The notes: generated from the sequence alone by a model not told the origin. Counted from the stretch's first letter, positions 1 through 12,207 are shown. The stretch: 64,000 nt of DNA from Cryptomeria japonica (GCF_030272615.1 NC_081415.1:418460757-418524756), one strand, 5' to 3'. A program made the numbers and translations.

Positions 1-739
1 GTTGCATTCAAGACAAGGATTCAACCATTGAAGAGGAGATCACTTACTACATACTACAACAACATACAACATCTATACCTTCGCACATAAGGATACAAAC
101 ATCCTTAGAACAAGGTATTAGTACTTGTTTTATAGTCATTTACATTTACAGCTCTTGCTCATTTCTTGGTTAATTCCAAAACTGAGGTTTGACCTAAAGG
201 CAAACCCCTAATCCCTAACCCCCCAATCGTCTTCGCTTTTCTGTGTGTAGGTTGCAGGTACACGGCTGAAATTGAAGATCTGGAATCCTTGTGCAGAGAC
301 GAACAGATCCCCCTTCGTTTCGCGGATTTTTCGGAGGACCATGGCGCCGGGCGCCATCGTCCCGACAACTTTTGCTCAAATTTGCAGGACAGCGCCGTAT
401 CAACATTTTACTGCTAATTCCAGGTCCACAGCTTCATACTGTATTCCTATCTCAGTTTATAAGCGAATCTTTGTCACTTTCTATGCATTCCTAGCTTAAT
501 TCCTCTATCAATATTCTTTACAAAAGAGGGTAGCCTTGCTGTCTTGACCCTTGAAATTCATTTAGCATCCAATCTTGCATTATGTGGGATTGGATCTTAT
601 GAGTTTCAACCCCTCTTTTGAATGTAAAGTCTCTCCCCTAAGTGAAAACCATCGAATCCTAGCGAACCTCCCTTCTCTCTCCTCGGAGTTGGAAGAGGGG
701 AGAACAACTAGGGTTCGATTGCGATTTTCCGCTTTACAT
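1..739 (+). repeat. LTR-like leader sequence, unassigned
   Basis: No gene is seen. The sequence is non-coding in style, with CA-rich stretches, a GC-rich palindromic patch near 341-357 and a terminus around 726-739 reading TTTTCCGCTTTACA, which resembles the 3' end of a plant LTR. An integrase relic begins directly after it. The simplest reading is the R-U5 end of a Ty3/gypsy LTR whose gag-pol interior up to integrase has been deleted. No primer-binding site is visible at the junction, and no second copy lies in the window, so this remains tentative. Confidence 0.3.
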
Positions 740-741
740 AT

Positions 742-1911
742 AGATTACCAAATAGTGGTTACCACTTGGTCGAAGGAGTCATGTTCAAAAGAAATATTGA
801 CGGAGTTCAACTCTGTTATGTAAATAAGCAACAGGCCGAAAATATTTTGCATGAGTTCCACGATAGCCCTTTGGGAGGTCATTTCTCAGCTCAGACAATT
901 GCTATCAAAATCACTTGAGCGGGCTATTATTGTCCTTCATTGTTCAAAAAAGTACATGCTCTAGTCAGAGAATGTAACGAATGCCAGTTATATGTTGGGA
1001 AACGTAGAAATTCAGCTATGCCACTCAGACCCATAGTGGTAGACAATCCTTTTGCCCAATGTGGATTAGACTTCATAGGGATGATCAACCCGATGTCCTC
1101 TGTCGGCCACAAATGGATCCTCACTGCGAAGAATTACTTCACACGCTGGACAGAGGTAGTTCCTGTAAAAAATGCCACTGAGACTAAGATATTAAGCTTC
1201 ATGGAGGAGCTGGTTTCAAGGTTTGGTCTACCAAAAACTATAATGTTAGATAATGTCAGAGCATTTATAGGCTCCAAGGTTACCCAATTTTCCCTCAACC
1301 ATGGCATTTATCTAAAAACTTCCTCAAACTATTACCCACAAGGGTATGGTTTAGCTAAGTAAACCAACAAAAACTTGATTCTACACATTAAAAGAATGGG
1401 AGCCAAACATAAAAGAGAATGGCATCACCATTTGAGGAGCGCACTTTGGGTGGATCGAGTGACTCCCAAACAAATACTAAAGAACTCCCCATATGAGCTT
1501 GTGTATGGAAAGGAAGCATAGTTCCCAGTCTTGTTAGAGATTCCAACCTTGTAGCTTTTGAAGTCTCTAGAGTTAGAAGACAATTAATCCATGGAGGTAA
1601 GGTTGGAAAAAATCCTAGATTTACAAGAGATTGGAGAAAAAGCTTTTAATTCCCTCCACAATCGTCAACAAATTGTTAAAAGATGGTTCGACAAAAAGAG
1701 CTCAAACCCTGGTTTTAAATGCGGAGACCTTGTCTTGAAATACAATGAATGGGGTGTCAAAAAAAGATAGCATGCAAAGTTTGATAGCTTGTGAGAGGGC
1801 CCAAACTGCATTTTTCAATACAAAAAATTCAACACTTTTATGTTGGAAAATATGCAAGGTGAATTATTAGAGATCCCAGTCAGTGGGATCCACCTTAAGC
1901 CTTTTAATTAA
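742..1911 (+). pseudogene. Ty3/gypsy integrase relic
   Basis: This is a decayed integrase of a Ty3/gypsy (Tat/Athila-like) retrotransposon. In frame 1 the zinc-binding motif is visible (HDSPLGGHFSAQ near 859, CNECQ near 976). It is followed by a core with GLDFIG (first Asp) and LDN (second Asp). At the third position the expected GLAES reads GLAK followed by a stop, so the catalytic Glu is lost. In-frame stops occur at 916 and about 1360 and several later. The C-terminal GP motif region survives around 1797-1905 and the reading ends at a TAA at 1909-1911. No chromodomain follows. It clearly resembles, but is not close to, the better preserved integrase at 29450-30708. Confidence 0.85.
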
Positions 1912-2211
1912 GCTCTTTTTTCCTTAATGTGTAAATATTGTAAATAGTGTGTTTCCCATTTTTTTGAAGGCCTTTTATTCTAAGTCTAGAATCCTTTTGA
2001 ACCCTTAAGTTTTCAAGTAAAAATTTGAAAATTATTAAGCAAAAACAACACAAAAGCACACATTTCAGCCAGAGCCATTGTAACATGAAGGAAAAAGTAT
2101 TATATTATATGTATCATTTTCTTTACATAGATATATACAAAATGGCTCTTAGGCCTTTTCTTAGCATTAGTAGAGAGCCAAAAATAATAGCAACAAATGG
2201 TAGCATTTCTC

Positions 2212-2946
2212 AGTCATCATCTTCCTCGTCGTCCTCGTATTCTTCCACTTTAGTATCATCCTCCTCCATCTAGTCGGAGTCAGAGTCATAAAAAAGAAGA
2301 ACTGTCACCAGCTGAGGAGGCTCTTCAAGGGTCAGAATTATCGGGAATATGTAGTCCCAGAAATTAGAGTACCAAGTAACACCCTCTGAAGGTATCAGCA
2401 AATGCAGATGAAGCAGAAAATTAGAAGAACATTCAATATGATAGCGATGTTGAGACAGAGTCATAGTTTTAAAACCAGAAACAAATGGGTGTCATTGAAC
2501 CACCTCATTATGATCAATGAAACGCCTCAAATCTGAAGCCATGTGAAGTTCTGCAAAGGGCATAGCAAAATGGATCACTTCGGTCAATCCGCCTAAGTAT
2601 GTTTCAAGAAATAGTACCTCAATAAGATGGGTTATAAGCAACCCATACATGCCAATGCCTAGGAGGGAAGCCACGAAGCGTGATCAGATGTCTATGTTCA
2701 TGTGATACCTATCTTTTGCACCAACGAATTCTTCCCCCAATACCCATTTTATAGCAGCAATAAGGACCTAACTAGTCCTTCAGGTCATGTGCTGAAGGTA
2801 CCTATCTAAAATGTTCCCTAAGAAAGCTACTTGTGACCTATTGCTCACTAGCCTAATAGGAGTGTCCATGCTCCTTGTATTCTGTAGATCAAGCCAAATG
2901 TTAAGATGGCGATAAGTATGCACCATGGTCATATTTATAGACATGA
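2212..2946 (-). pseudogene. Antisense accessory ORF relic with acidic tail
   Basis: One minus-strand frame stays coding-like for about 245 codons with only about five stops, several explicable as CGA to TGA or CAG to TAG. It contains short coherent segments such as GIGMYGLLITHLIEVLFLE (near 2655-2600) and ends in a run of Asp and Glu residues (EEYEDDEEDDD). I do not recognise a domain; there is only a vague resemblance to plant transposon-associated proteins of unknown function. Its placement, antisense just downstream of integrase, matches a known habit of Tat-lineage elements: Grande-type retrotransposons carry an antisense ORF there. It therefore probably belongs to the same element as the integrase relic at 742-1911. 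Confidence 0.5.
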
Positions 2947-2989
2947 CAGGACTTCAAACTAAAAGGAAAAATTGAAGGCTCATAAATCT

Positions 2990-5900
2990 GTCCAAGTTGA
3001 TACATAGCCTGAATTCATTTTGCAACAAGTGAAAAATATGGAACTAGATTATAAACGATATGTTCAGAGTTTAGGGGAGTGTGAAAGGTATGAGAATGTG
3101 CCATGCATCCCTCCATATGTACTATTCCAAATCAAGGTAAATCATTGATAGCCTTTTGCTTACATCTGCGCAACTGGCCATATTAGTTACAGTAAATAAA
3201 GGATGTGCATTTTCCAAGGCAATTGTCTAATTGCTTGAAATGGCGGCATAAGAAGGAGAGTGGATTTCCAATACAGTGGAGGTGGTATTTATGCAAGTGT
3301 CATGCAAAATTAATTTTGTACGAAAGACTTAGGTGGCACATGTATGAGGCGAGACGCATAATTAACATGTTGTCCAACACGAAAATCAAGGCATGAAGCA
3401 TCTTAATGAAGAAAATCTTTTGAAAGTTGCATGTAGAGTTTTATTTCGCAAAAGGTTATCTCCTAGCAATAGGAAAGTTTTTGAAAAGCAGAGAAAGCAA
3501 GAAAAAATTGTTTACAGAGATGGATGTTCTGGTTGAAACATTGGGTTCCTTTGAGCCTGAATCTTGGGTGGACATGTATGGGGATTTTTCCTATGCTTCT
3601 CATCCCATGCCTCCTAAGCCCACTTACCCAATAACCAAGCCAAACACAAATACTATGACTAAAAATCATGATGTGGTTTTAGATAGATTTGAAGAGGTCA
3701 TTGATCCCAAATTATGAAAGTAGCCAAAGGGTCTTTGAGAAGCTGCCTGTGCTAGGATTCTCAACCACAAAGAGGATTTGAAGTCCACAACGGTCAATCT
3801 CTAGAATTGCGGTCTTCCACAGTATATCATCCCAATGGTCCCTCATTATCATGAATTCATTGAGGCATGCTCGCAAAATTTCAGTCTAAACCCCCTGCTA
3901 TTCAGAGCACTTCGCTAAGAGTAGATATAAGCATACAAGCTATCTGGGACATGTTGTGCATCCCCTTGCTTATTGATCAAATAGAGATTTTCCACAGGGA
4001 GGTGTTAGAAACATACCGGTGAACCAGGAAAGACGATTTAATCTTGTTGCAGTGCAATGGAGAAGACACTCGCCCAACTTCCAAAATTCCCATTGGCACT
4101 CAGTGATTTGAAGCAAGACGGCATGTGGATGGTCACCTCAATGATGGCTTACATTTGTGGCCTTGATAATGATCTAAGCGTATATACCTTCCAAATGGGT
4201 GTTCTCTTTAATCTTCAAAAGTAGAAAGAAGCTTTCTCATACGACTTTGCTGAAATCATTGCCTGAGGAATAACGAAGCAATTAGTTGATTTCTAGATGC
4301 ACTTTAGGTTCAGGTACACCTCTTTTCTAGTCCACATGTTCCTATATCAAAACAAAGAGTTTTTCAGTCATTACATGGAATTATTAGTTTTTGATGAGCA
4401 TAATAGACAAAAGCTTGTAACCACATGGACTCCCATATTGTTTGCCACACATCATGCACATGCCTTTTCTGATTGTTTCCTAACCCCTACCATGCAAGAT
4501 TTAATAGAGAAAGAACTAGATTCTTTTACCTGCTTCACGAAATAGAAAATTGGTTGGATGTCTACATGTAGCCCCCCTTGTGACTATTTTCTGGGAAAAG
4601 ATTTCTCTTTCATCAGAATACATGGTTTACGAGGAGCCTTTCCGCCTCCCAATTTTTGTAACTGATCGCACACTGGCCTTATAAATATTTAGGCAGTTAG
4701 TTGTGATAAAAAAATCTACAGGCTCAAGCAAGCATGATACCACCATCACCCAGGACCATAAGATTATAGGGCTTGTTGTTCTGGAAAACAGATTCTCAAC
4801 TGAGAGGTTGCTCACTTCAAAACTGGTGCAATTGGGTCTTGTTGTTATTGATGACTCGTGGAGCTATGACCCAAACGACTGTCTGACAAAGAGAAAGAAT
4901 CTAATAGCACATATGTTGTGTGACTCTTGGGAAGCCTGGATCAACCCTTTGAAAGATTATCCTCGATTATATGTGGACCTAGATGTCATCCCTGCCAAAG
5001 AATGACTGCCATGGTTGAATTTTTACATCCTAACTGGAAAAGTGAATCCAATTAAACCAATTCCTATCAATTTTCTAAAAAATATGGATGAAGATGATTG
5101 GACGCAAGAGAAGAGGTTATCTTTTTGGACGTACCAACAAGAAATTCAGCAACTCCAAATTTTGGTAGAAAACTATCCTTTGGATGAGAAATTTGAGGAG
5201 TGGCAGAAATACAATATAGACATAGAATATGACTACGACCCTCCTCCAGGTAGTACTGACCCTCAACAGCTAGCCCCATAGCAGGATATTCAATAACAGA
5301 CCAAAAAAGGGAAGGAGATTGAGTCAGGGTCAACTTACTTAGTGACTATATCACTAGCCACTGTTGAGCCTATTAGAAAGCCCCGATCACAGTTATCAAT
5401 CAAACGGTCTAATATGTGCTAGCTCTTCCCCTCCAAGGAAGAAACAAACCCTACCAAAAGTTTCAAGGAGTTCTCACACCCAAGTACCCATTGCAGCCCA
5501 GGTTCCATTAACGACAGCAACGTCTTCAGCTCAGGTACTTTTCTCTCCCCTTCTTCTCTCCTCCTAGTCTTTAGTTTCTCATGCTCTTACTATTCCACCC
5601 ATTTCAGTTGTTGTTGTTATTTCTCCTACTATAGTTATAGCTTCCATAGCAACATCTCAATCCCAATCAGCTATCACTTTCGCTAGATTTCTCGTTGTGT
5701 CCCTACATGATGCTCCTACCTTGGGTACAGCTTCAGATATTCCCCAATCCGCAGAAACCCTTGTTCAATTTGCATCCGCCTTTTCCGTCATGCGGATGTT
5801 AGGATTTGCAAGTCCCACACCTCCCACATCATCAAGTGTTGGTCTATTTTCATCCCATCATGTTGGTGCTATGCAAGGCATTTCCCCTTTCTCTCCTGCT

Positions 5901-7596
5901 ACTCTTCCCCAGCCAATTCACATGCAGGTGAAAGATCCTATAGTCTCAATCCCTTTTTCTCTCTCGCCTAGTGCTCCCTTTGCAGGACAGGCGATCCCTT
6001 CTCCATCATATTTCATGCAATAGGTGAACTCCTCGAAATTGGTTCAAGCTCAAAGGGCTACAAATCAAAAAGAGAAGGATTTTCAGAGACTTGTCTAGCC
6101 CAGTATTCAGACACACTTCAATGAGGAAATCCATAACATATTGTTCGCAGCCATGTTTCCTAATGTCATCAAACCACAAGGAGAAATGCAGTTGAAGGAC
6201 TATTCAATAAATGTTGTTGGTATATATTTGAAGAAATCTCACCCACATGACAAAATAGACATGATGGAAGAGACACAAAAGGTCATGTCATCTGATTTCC
6301 TCAAAAGGAGTAGGCGCCTGGAGAAAGTCACAGATGAATTGAGCCATGTCAAAGATATACTCGATGACTATATGAAAAAGGAAGAGAAGGCCAAAAATGT
6401 TGAGATCACTCGCCTTCAAGCCGTTGTCTAGAAGGAGAAGGTAGAAAGAGAAAAGCTACAAAGTGCCTTAAACATTGTGACAGCCCAGCTGCAGGCAGAG
6501 CAAGGAAAGAAGAATAAATTGACTAGGAGGTTCTATGATAAGAAACAAGAGTTCCTGCAACTCTAGGCAAGCTCCCCGAATGTAATTCAGATCCAAACCC
6601 AGTTGCAAGATGCAATCTAGGATAAAGAGAAACTTTTCTAGGATCTGAATAATGCATAGGTGCTCCTCTTAGAGGAGGAGGAAAGAGAGAGGGTAGCACA
6701 ATAATGGCTCTACAAATAGGCCCAGTCGGACAAAGAGCTCCAAGATTTAAAGCAGACTTTGGAGAGTGAACGCAATAACTTGGTCTGATTGCAAGAAAAC
6801 TTGCAAGACAAGGGTATAAGAATCATAACATTAGAGCATAAAGGGTCTATGGTAGGGAAAAAATTTAAAGAATTGTATGCGGACGTCCAAACAAAGGAGC
6901 AATAAATCGCTCTCCTATCAAAACCTGTTGATGTTCCTCCTGCCGCCCCTGCAGATTTTACCCCTTTCATTCAAGAGCTATACATTTCTCATTAGGAGAA
7001 AGTGAAAAAAGTTATGTCGCTCTTTGCAGTTGACTCTAAAGTTCCTAACAAATGCACAATCTTTATGTGTCGAGAGCAGTAGTGTCATTCACAAAGTCAC
7101 ACAGTCCATCACACCAAAAGTCCTCGATGCTCAGAAAATGATCAAGTGGTTGTATATTGCTTCCGATGAGGAGTTGATGGTTATAGAGGTAAATAATCAA
7201 AAGCAATTGGCTAGAAAAGCTAATGATTTTATAAATCACCACAAACCAGCAATGCAGGCCACATCCACTTTAAGAACACTCAAGTCCTCGGCCTCGCATA
7301 TCGAAGAACGTTTCGAAGGTTTTGTAAGTCTCGGCTTACCCTCTCCTTTTCTCTCTGGTGATTCATTTTTCAGATTTGAGCAGATCTTGAACCTGATTGA
7401 GCAACAACAACAAGAGCAAACATTTCCCCAGAATCTAAGTGTTCCCCCTGCTGCCATCGAGGTTGAAGAGTTGTTACATCCTTTGGCTCAGCTCCATACT
7501 CTACTCAAACTAATTAATAATGAGTTGGGTGACCTACCTTTTCATGAGATTATTTACCTTGATCAAAGTTATCAAATCCTTGAATCTCAGGAATAA
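2990..7596 (+). pseudogene. Long accessory ORF relic, related to the LTR-embedded ORF
   Basis: This is a decayed sense-strand ORF of up to about 1500 codons, broken by many stops and several frameshifts (one near 7020). Better preserved blocks lie at 3427-3717, 4297-4545, 4703-5281, 6141-6960 and 7024-7596. Two blocks resemble the 1050-codon ORF of the 14-36 kb element: ISIQAIWDML (about 3915-3960) corresponds to VINKQTIDMVFDL there. The block from about 4110 to 4545 matches by pattern the block ending HFSLYSLLMHIILYCGQEINFW, with FRYTSFLVHMFLYQNKEFF here. A Ser/Pro/Thr-rich linker (5380-6020) and a long coiled coil (6280-6960, heptads of Leu/Lys/Glu) precede a C-terminal block ending at TAA 7594-7596. 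Function unknown. It lies after integrase and before a candidate polypurine tract, the position of an env-like or accessory gene. Confidence 0.6.
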
Positions 7597-7764
7597 CTCT
7601 CAGAGGATGATTGGGTCCTTTTGCAGTAGGTCCTCGACTAGATCTACTCTACATATGCATAAGTCTGGTTTGAAGCCATAAATATTGGGTATCGACATCT
7701 CGCAGGAAGGATTATCCCATAATTCGCCAAGAGTTGTGGACTTTATTTATCCACACTATTAATT

Positions 7765-7772
7765 GAGGGGGG
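7765..7772 (+). other. Candidate polypurine tract
   Basis: GAGGGGGG follows an AT-rich run about 170 bases after the accessory ORF stop. Plant Ty3/gypsy elements prime plus-strand DNA from such a tract immediately 5' of the 3' LTR. The next bases are TATCC rather than the canonical TG, so the LTR edge is either mutated or a few bases away. Confidence 0.4.
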
Positions 7773-8900
7773 TATCCTTTTTATTTTTTGTCTAAGTCCT
7801 CGGCCCCCGTTTTCACTTGACTATGTTTTGATAGGTTTGCACATGCCCGCCACGTGTTGGCATGGTGCGCGTTCCTAGCGCCTCTTTCTTTTCCTTGCTG
7901 AAGAGTCCTGTTTGTTTGATGCATGGTGTTTTGTCTTTTCAAGCCTGCAAAGCTAGGACCACAATTTTACAGTGAGGTCGTTACGATACATGACAGCTCC
8001 CCAAGAGGTTATCAGATTGTAGTTTTGTCAAGGCCCAACTCTTTCCCTCTTGTTTCCACGTGTCTTTCTGAGAAGCAATCTAAAGGCTTCACACATTCAG
8101 TTAACAGGGGCAGTGTCACAGGTACCTGCTAACCATTTTTGGGACTACACTCCAAATATTTGAAAGGGTCGTTGCAAGAGAATCGTCAGGATCCTTTTTT
8201 ATCTAAATAACAGAATGATGGATACAGTTTTGCTTGGGGCTGAGAGCATTTTTGCCTGCATGTTTTGGGTGTTGCCACGAGCATCGAGAAAGTGCCAACA
8301 ATGTCTTTTGAAGATTCTTTTCTTGTTTTTTATTTCTAGGTTGTTGAGCCCTACCCTATAAATGGTGCAATGTTTTATTTTTTAGAGGTTCAGAAACTTC
8401 TTACTATTACTAATATTATTCTAGACTGGATTTAGCCTCATAATTGTTATGGTTGTTGATTTGAAGTAATTAAATTGTGCCTTAGGCCTTTAAGACTATT
8501 TCTTGATCTTGGTGTGTGTTATCAATTCTTTGTGCTTTTTCTTCAGCCAATCTTTGACTCTAATAGTGTATGCTTAACTTTCTTCAGATAGAATCATGTT
8601 AAAAACTCTTTCTATTTGGTGAATGTTGGTGCAAGCATTATTTCATGTCTTTTAAAGAATTCTGGAAAGTGTTTTGAAAGTTGTTTCTGGAGCATGTAGA
8701 TTTTTTAATAGGCCTCATAATAGAATTTATGTGAATTTATTTACATGTTGTTTAAGTATAACATTAAGATTGGCTTATCTCCTTAGAATAGCTTCTTTTA
8801 TTTTCTTCTTTTCACTTTTCCCCTTCAATGTATGAGGAGTCGGCTTCTAAAATCCCAAACGTTACTCAATAAAATTGCACAAGTCCCCCAGTAGTGTGTT
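7773..8900 (+). repeat. LTR-like region with core promoter
   Basis: No ORF of substance. The segment follows a candidate polypurine tract and contains a good TATA box (TATAAAT, 8357-8363) followed by T-rich, leader-like sequence, and an AATAAAA near 8867. This is the order expected of U3, R and U5. The right edge cannot be fixed because no second LTR copy or target-site duplication is visible. It probably is the 3' LTR of the element represented by the relics at 742-7596. Confidence 0.4.
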
Positions 8901-9204
8901 TCCCATAAGGTTTTTTTCTCCAGAAGCAATTTTAGAGATCAACACATAATACTCTCTCAATGCTAACTGAAACTTAACATCCATTAAAGATTAAAAAAAA
9001 TGCATAAGATTAATGTTGAAAAAACTTGTCTATTTCCTTAAGTTATTTACATAGATATATTGAGTATTAAGATCCAAAAAAACACTCCAAGAGGTGAAGA
9101 TTTTAAAAAATGTTCATTTATCCTATTTATTTAACACTAGAACATTGCATACCAAAATGGCTTGCTACAAGGCACTAGACCCAACCAAGGTTGTACTTAT
9201 TAGC
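8901..9204. other. No recognisable gene
   Basis: AT-rich sequence without a supported ORF. It links the LTR-like region to the microsatellite at 9205. Confidence 0.6.
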
Positions 9205-9306
9205 TTATATGTGTGTATGTGTGTGTGTGTCACACACGGACACACACACACACACACACACATGTATGTATGTATGTATGTATGTACATACATATACATA
9301 TATAAA
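9205..9306. repeat. Compound microsatellite (GT)n-(CA)n-(TGTA)n
   Basis: Short runs of TG/TGTG, then CACACA, then repeated ATGT and ACAT/ATAT units are directly visible. The small ORF across it is an artefact of the repeats. Confidence 0.9.
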
Positions 9307-9403
9307 AGTAAGTTTGATCAGTAGTTTATCTATTTATCGGTTCTATGGAAATCATTGTATTCCATAGAACCGATAAATAGATAAACTATTGATCAAACTT
9401 ACT
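9307..9403. repeat. Near-perfect inverted repeat, 44-bp arms
   Basis: Arms at 9307-9350 and 9360-9403 are reverse complements at 43 of 44 positions; the single difference would form a G-T pair. They are separated by a 9-base loop. Transcribed from either strand this would be a long, almost unbroken RNA hairpin. No clear target duplication flanks it. It could be a tiny foldback element or the precursor of a young small RNA; no function is demonstrable. Confidence 0.85.
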
Positions 9404-9642
9404 AGAAATTGCACCTTGGTGTACAAAGGGTATGTCGAATAAGTGTGGAGGTTAAATTGGATTTTTCTTTAGTCTATATTTTGTATGCATTTGTGTAGTA
9501 CATGATGTCAATTGGTAGTACATTTGCAAATGATATTGTTTGTGCAACAAATGTCTAAATGGAGAAATGATAACAAAAATATAACCTTTGATTCAAGTAG
9601 ATAATTAGGTTCCATTACTAATAGGCTCATATTATGTTTGGA

Positions 9643-10430
9643 ATGAGAGACAGGGGTAAGGAGATAGAGATAAAGACAAAGATGGAGATGGACCAAAAGA
9701 GAGGGATATGGAGAGAAGAGGGAGAAATAATTAGAGAGAGAGAAGACAAATATGGGAGATAAATATATAGAGAGGAAGATATGTGATATAATATAGAGAG
9801 ATAGTTATAGAGGGGGACATATATAAAGGTGGACAAAGATGTAGAGATAATGAGATGGATATGGAAGAGGGAATATGGAGATATATAAATAGTGATGTAA
9901 AGAGATAGATATAGAGGTATAGGAAGAGGAGGAGAGAGGGGGGGGAGGGAGTCAAATAAATGAATAGATAGAGATAGATAGAGGGATAGGGAGGGAGTGA
10001 GGGAGGAGGAAAGAGAGAAGGCGAGATAGAGAGAAAGGGAAAATAAGGGAGAGAGATGGGTAGAGGAGGGAGGGATAAGAGGTGGGAGAAAGGTAAAGAT
10101 AAATTTGTGGAGGGAGAGAGAGAATTGGGAGAGAGCAAGAGGTAGTTCAATCTAGAGAGAGATATATATAAGGAGAGAGAGGTAGAGAAAGATATGGATA
10201 GCAAGAGATATAAAGAGAGAGTGATATAGATAGATGGAGAGATAAAGGGATAGAAAAAATGGACCCAAATTTTCCCTAGCTGAGGTTACACACCACTTTG
10301 GCATACTCATTGTACACTAAGGTAGTATATAAAGAGGTAGAGAGATAGAGGTAGAGAAGGTTAGAAAGAAACATGGAGAGGAGCAAGAGGGAGACATACA
10401 GAAAGAAGGAGATAGAGATAGATATATCCA
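9643..10430. repeat. Polypurine (GA-rich) low-complexity tract
   Basis: Nearly 800 bases of the plus strand are dominated by GAGA, GGGAGA, GATAGA and similar units. One non-repetitive interruption lies near 10257-10325. The strand asymmetry removes stop codons on the minus strand and creates a spurious 157-codon ORF. Long purine tracts can adopt triplex structures. Confidence 0.85.
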
Positions 10431-10434
10431 CAAT

Positions 10435-10890
10435 TCAAATACTTCCTACTGAATATACTTATGTGTTTGTCCATAAACAACTAGGTGGTTCTTTGCCTAC
10501 AAAAATTATTCGTAATTAGAATTAAAGGATTAGCAATAATACCTAGTACACATCAAAGTATATATAATATAATTATATTTAATATTATATATAAATATAA
10601 TAGAAACTGTATGAATTATTTATATATTATATATATTCTATTATAATTATAAAATTTTAAAAATAATTTTTTTAATAACATTTCAAATACTTCCTATTAA
10701 ATATACTTATGTGTTTGTCCATAAACAACTAGGTGGTTCTTTGCCTACAACAATTATTCATAATTAGAATTAAAGGATTAACAATAATAGATAGTACACA
10801 TCAAAGTATATATAATATAATTATATTTAATATTATATATAAATATAATAGAAACCATCTGAATTATTTATATATTATATATTCTAATAT
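10435..10890. repeat. Tandem duplication, 248-bp unit, two copies
   Basis: The first unit begins with TCAAATACTTCCTA at 10435 and recurs at 10683, a period of 248. Differences between copies are few (for example CCTACTGAAT against CCTATTAAAT), so the duplication is fairly recent. The unit is very AT-rich and holds palindromic TATA/ATAT runs. Not coding. Confidence 0.9.
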
Positions 10891-11677
10891 ATTATACTGT
10901 ACAAATCTTCTGCCATTGTTATTCAATTAGAATCTCCCTCAAGATGCTCTGCTCTGCATATTTTTATAGACTCCTCTAGGTTTCACGCTTCAAGTGAAAT
11001 TCCTCTATTGACTTTGAGGATAAGATAATTAAGGAGTTTTAAAGTATTTAGAAATTTTGATCTTTCTAATGGTAGCAGTTGGCCAAATGTCGTCAGGATA
11101 GCATGGACAGTTTGTGCCCCATGAGAATTGTTGACCACTAATTTAGCCCTTATTCGGTGACGAAGAAAGAACTCTTTTGGAAAAAACTCTAAAGAATGTG
11201 GTAATTATAGTGGATTATCTTCACTGATTTTGGCAAGTATCTTCACCTGAGGGAGTGAGTAGGGACCATCCTACTGCTAGTGCCAAGAGATCTTGCTCAA
11301 GAGTCATATCAGCTAGGAAAAAAATTATCTTTGAAAGTTATGTGGGAAATTGATAGCTACAGAGATTTGCATTGAAAGTGTGTTGATTTGAGAGACGAGT
11401 CAGCAGTACAAGCAGAGATTTCCATTGAATGTGTGAATTTATTTGAGAGGAGTCAGCAAGCATTCAATAAATGCAATCCAACAAAAATATTAGGACAAAT
11501 TAAAATTATGAATATTGAGTGGTGATGATTGATGCAATCATCTTGTAGTAAATAAGCAACTCTCAACCGTTGATTTGAAACCGGAGGTCATTCACCTCAA
11601 ATAAGGGAAAGCCTTTGACGTAATAAAGCTATATCAACATGCCCATTGCAATTTATGATAAAATTGCTAGTTCCAAA
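10891..11677. other. Intergenic sequence left of the nested insertions
   Basis: No gene recognised. A weak internal similarity (GAGATTTGCATTGAAAGTGTG near 11361 and GAGATTTCCATTGAATGTGTG near 11417) suggests a small degenerate duplication. Positions 11673-11677 are the CCAAA target duplication of the copia element. Confidence 0.6.
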
Positions 11678-12167
11678 TGTTAGTTTTAGGATCATAAATG
11701 TAAGCAATCAAAAAATGCAACACATAAGATAATTAACGCGATGTTTACCCTGGGAAAACCCTCCTACTCGAGGGAGAAAAAACCAACAAATAATCTCTTA
11801 TATATCAGATAAAGAAGTGCAAAATTCTGCATACAACAATTAGGTCTTATACAGGGCCAAGTCTCATACAACAATATATATGTCTCTTCTCTTGAATGAA
11901 TGATTATACTTCTTGAATAATTCGATATGTTGCTACGAGGATGCAAAATTATGTTGTTTCTTAGGAGAGGTGAACTTGAGAGGATGAATTGTAATTGTTG
12001 ATTATCAAATGAGATGAAATTACCTCTCATATATACAATGATAGGCGACCTCTTCATTAGGTCAGCCCCCCTTAGAGAATAAAAGATATAAAATATTATT
12101 GTTTACAAGAAGGCCGACCCACCTTAAACAAGGGGAAAATAGCTCCCAAAACTATAAAACACTAACG
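11678..12167 (-). repeat. 3' LTR of the copia-type element
   Basis: 490 bp, starting TGTTAGTTTTAGG in plus orientation and ending CTAACG, where the canonical final A has become G. It matches the right LTR (13819-14243 plus 35873-35924) along its length. The shared AAGGCCGACC segment near 12111 provides the uninterrupted version of the site hit by the Tat-like element. Confidence 0.9.
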
Positions 12168-12207
12168 CTCCCTCTTAGCTAGGGAGGTATTTTCTAGATA
12201 TCTACGT

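Noticed and set aside
9731-10204. 157-codon minus-strand ORF rich in Ser, Leu and Pro
   Set aside because: It lies wholly within the polypurine tract; lack of stop codons is a product of composition.
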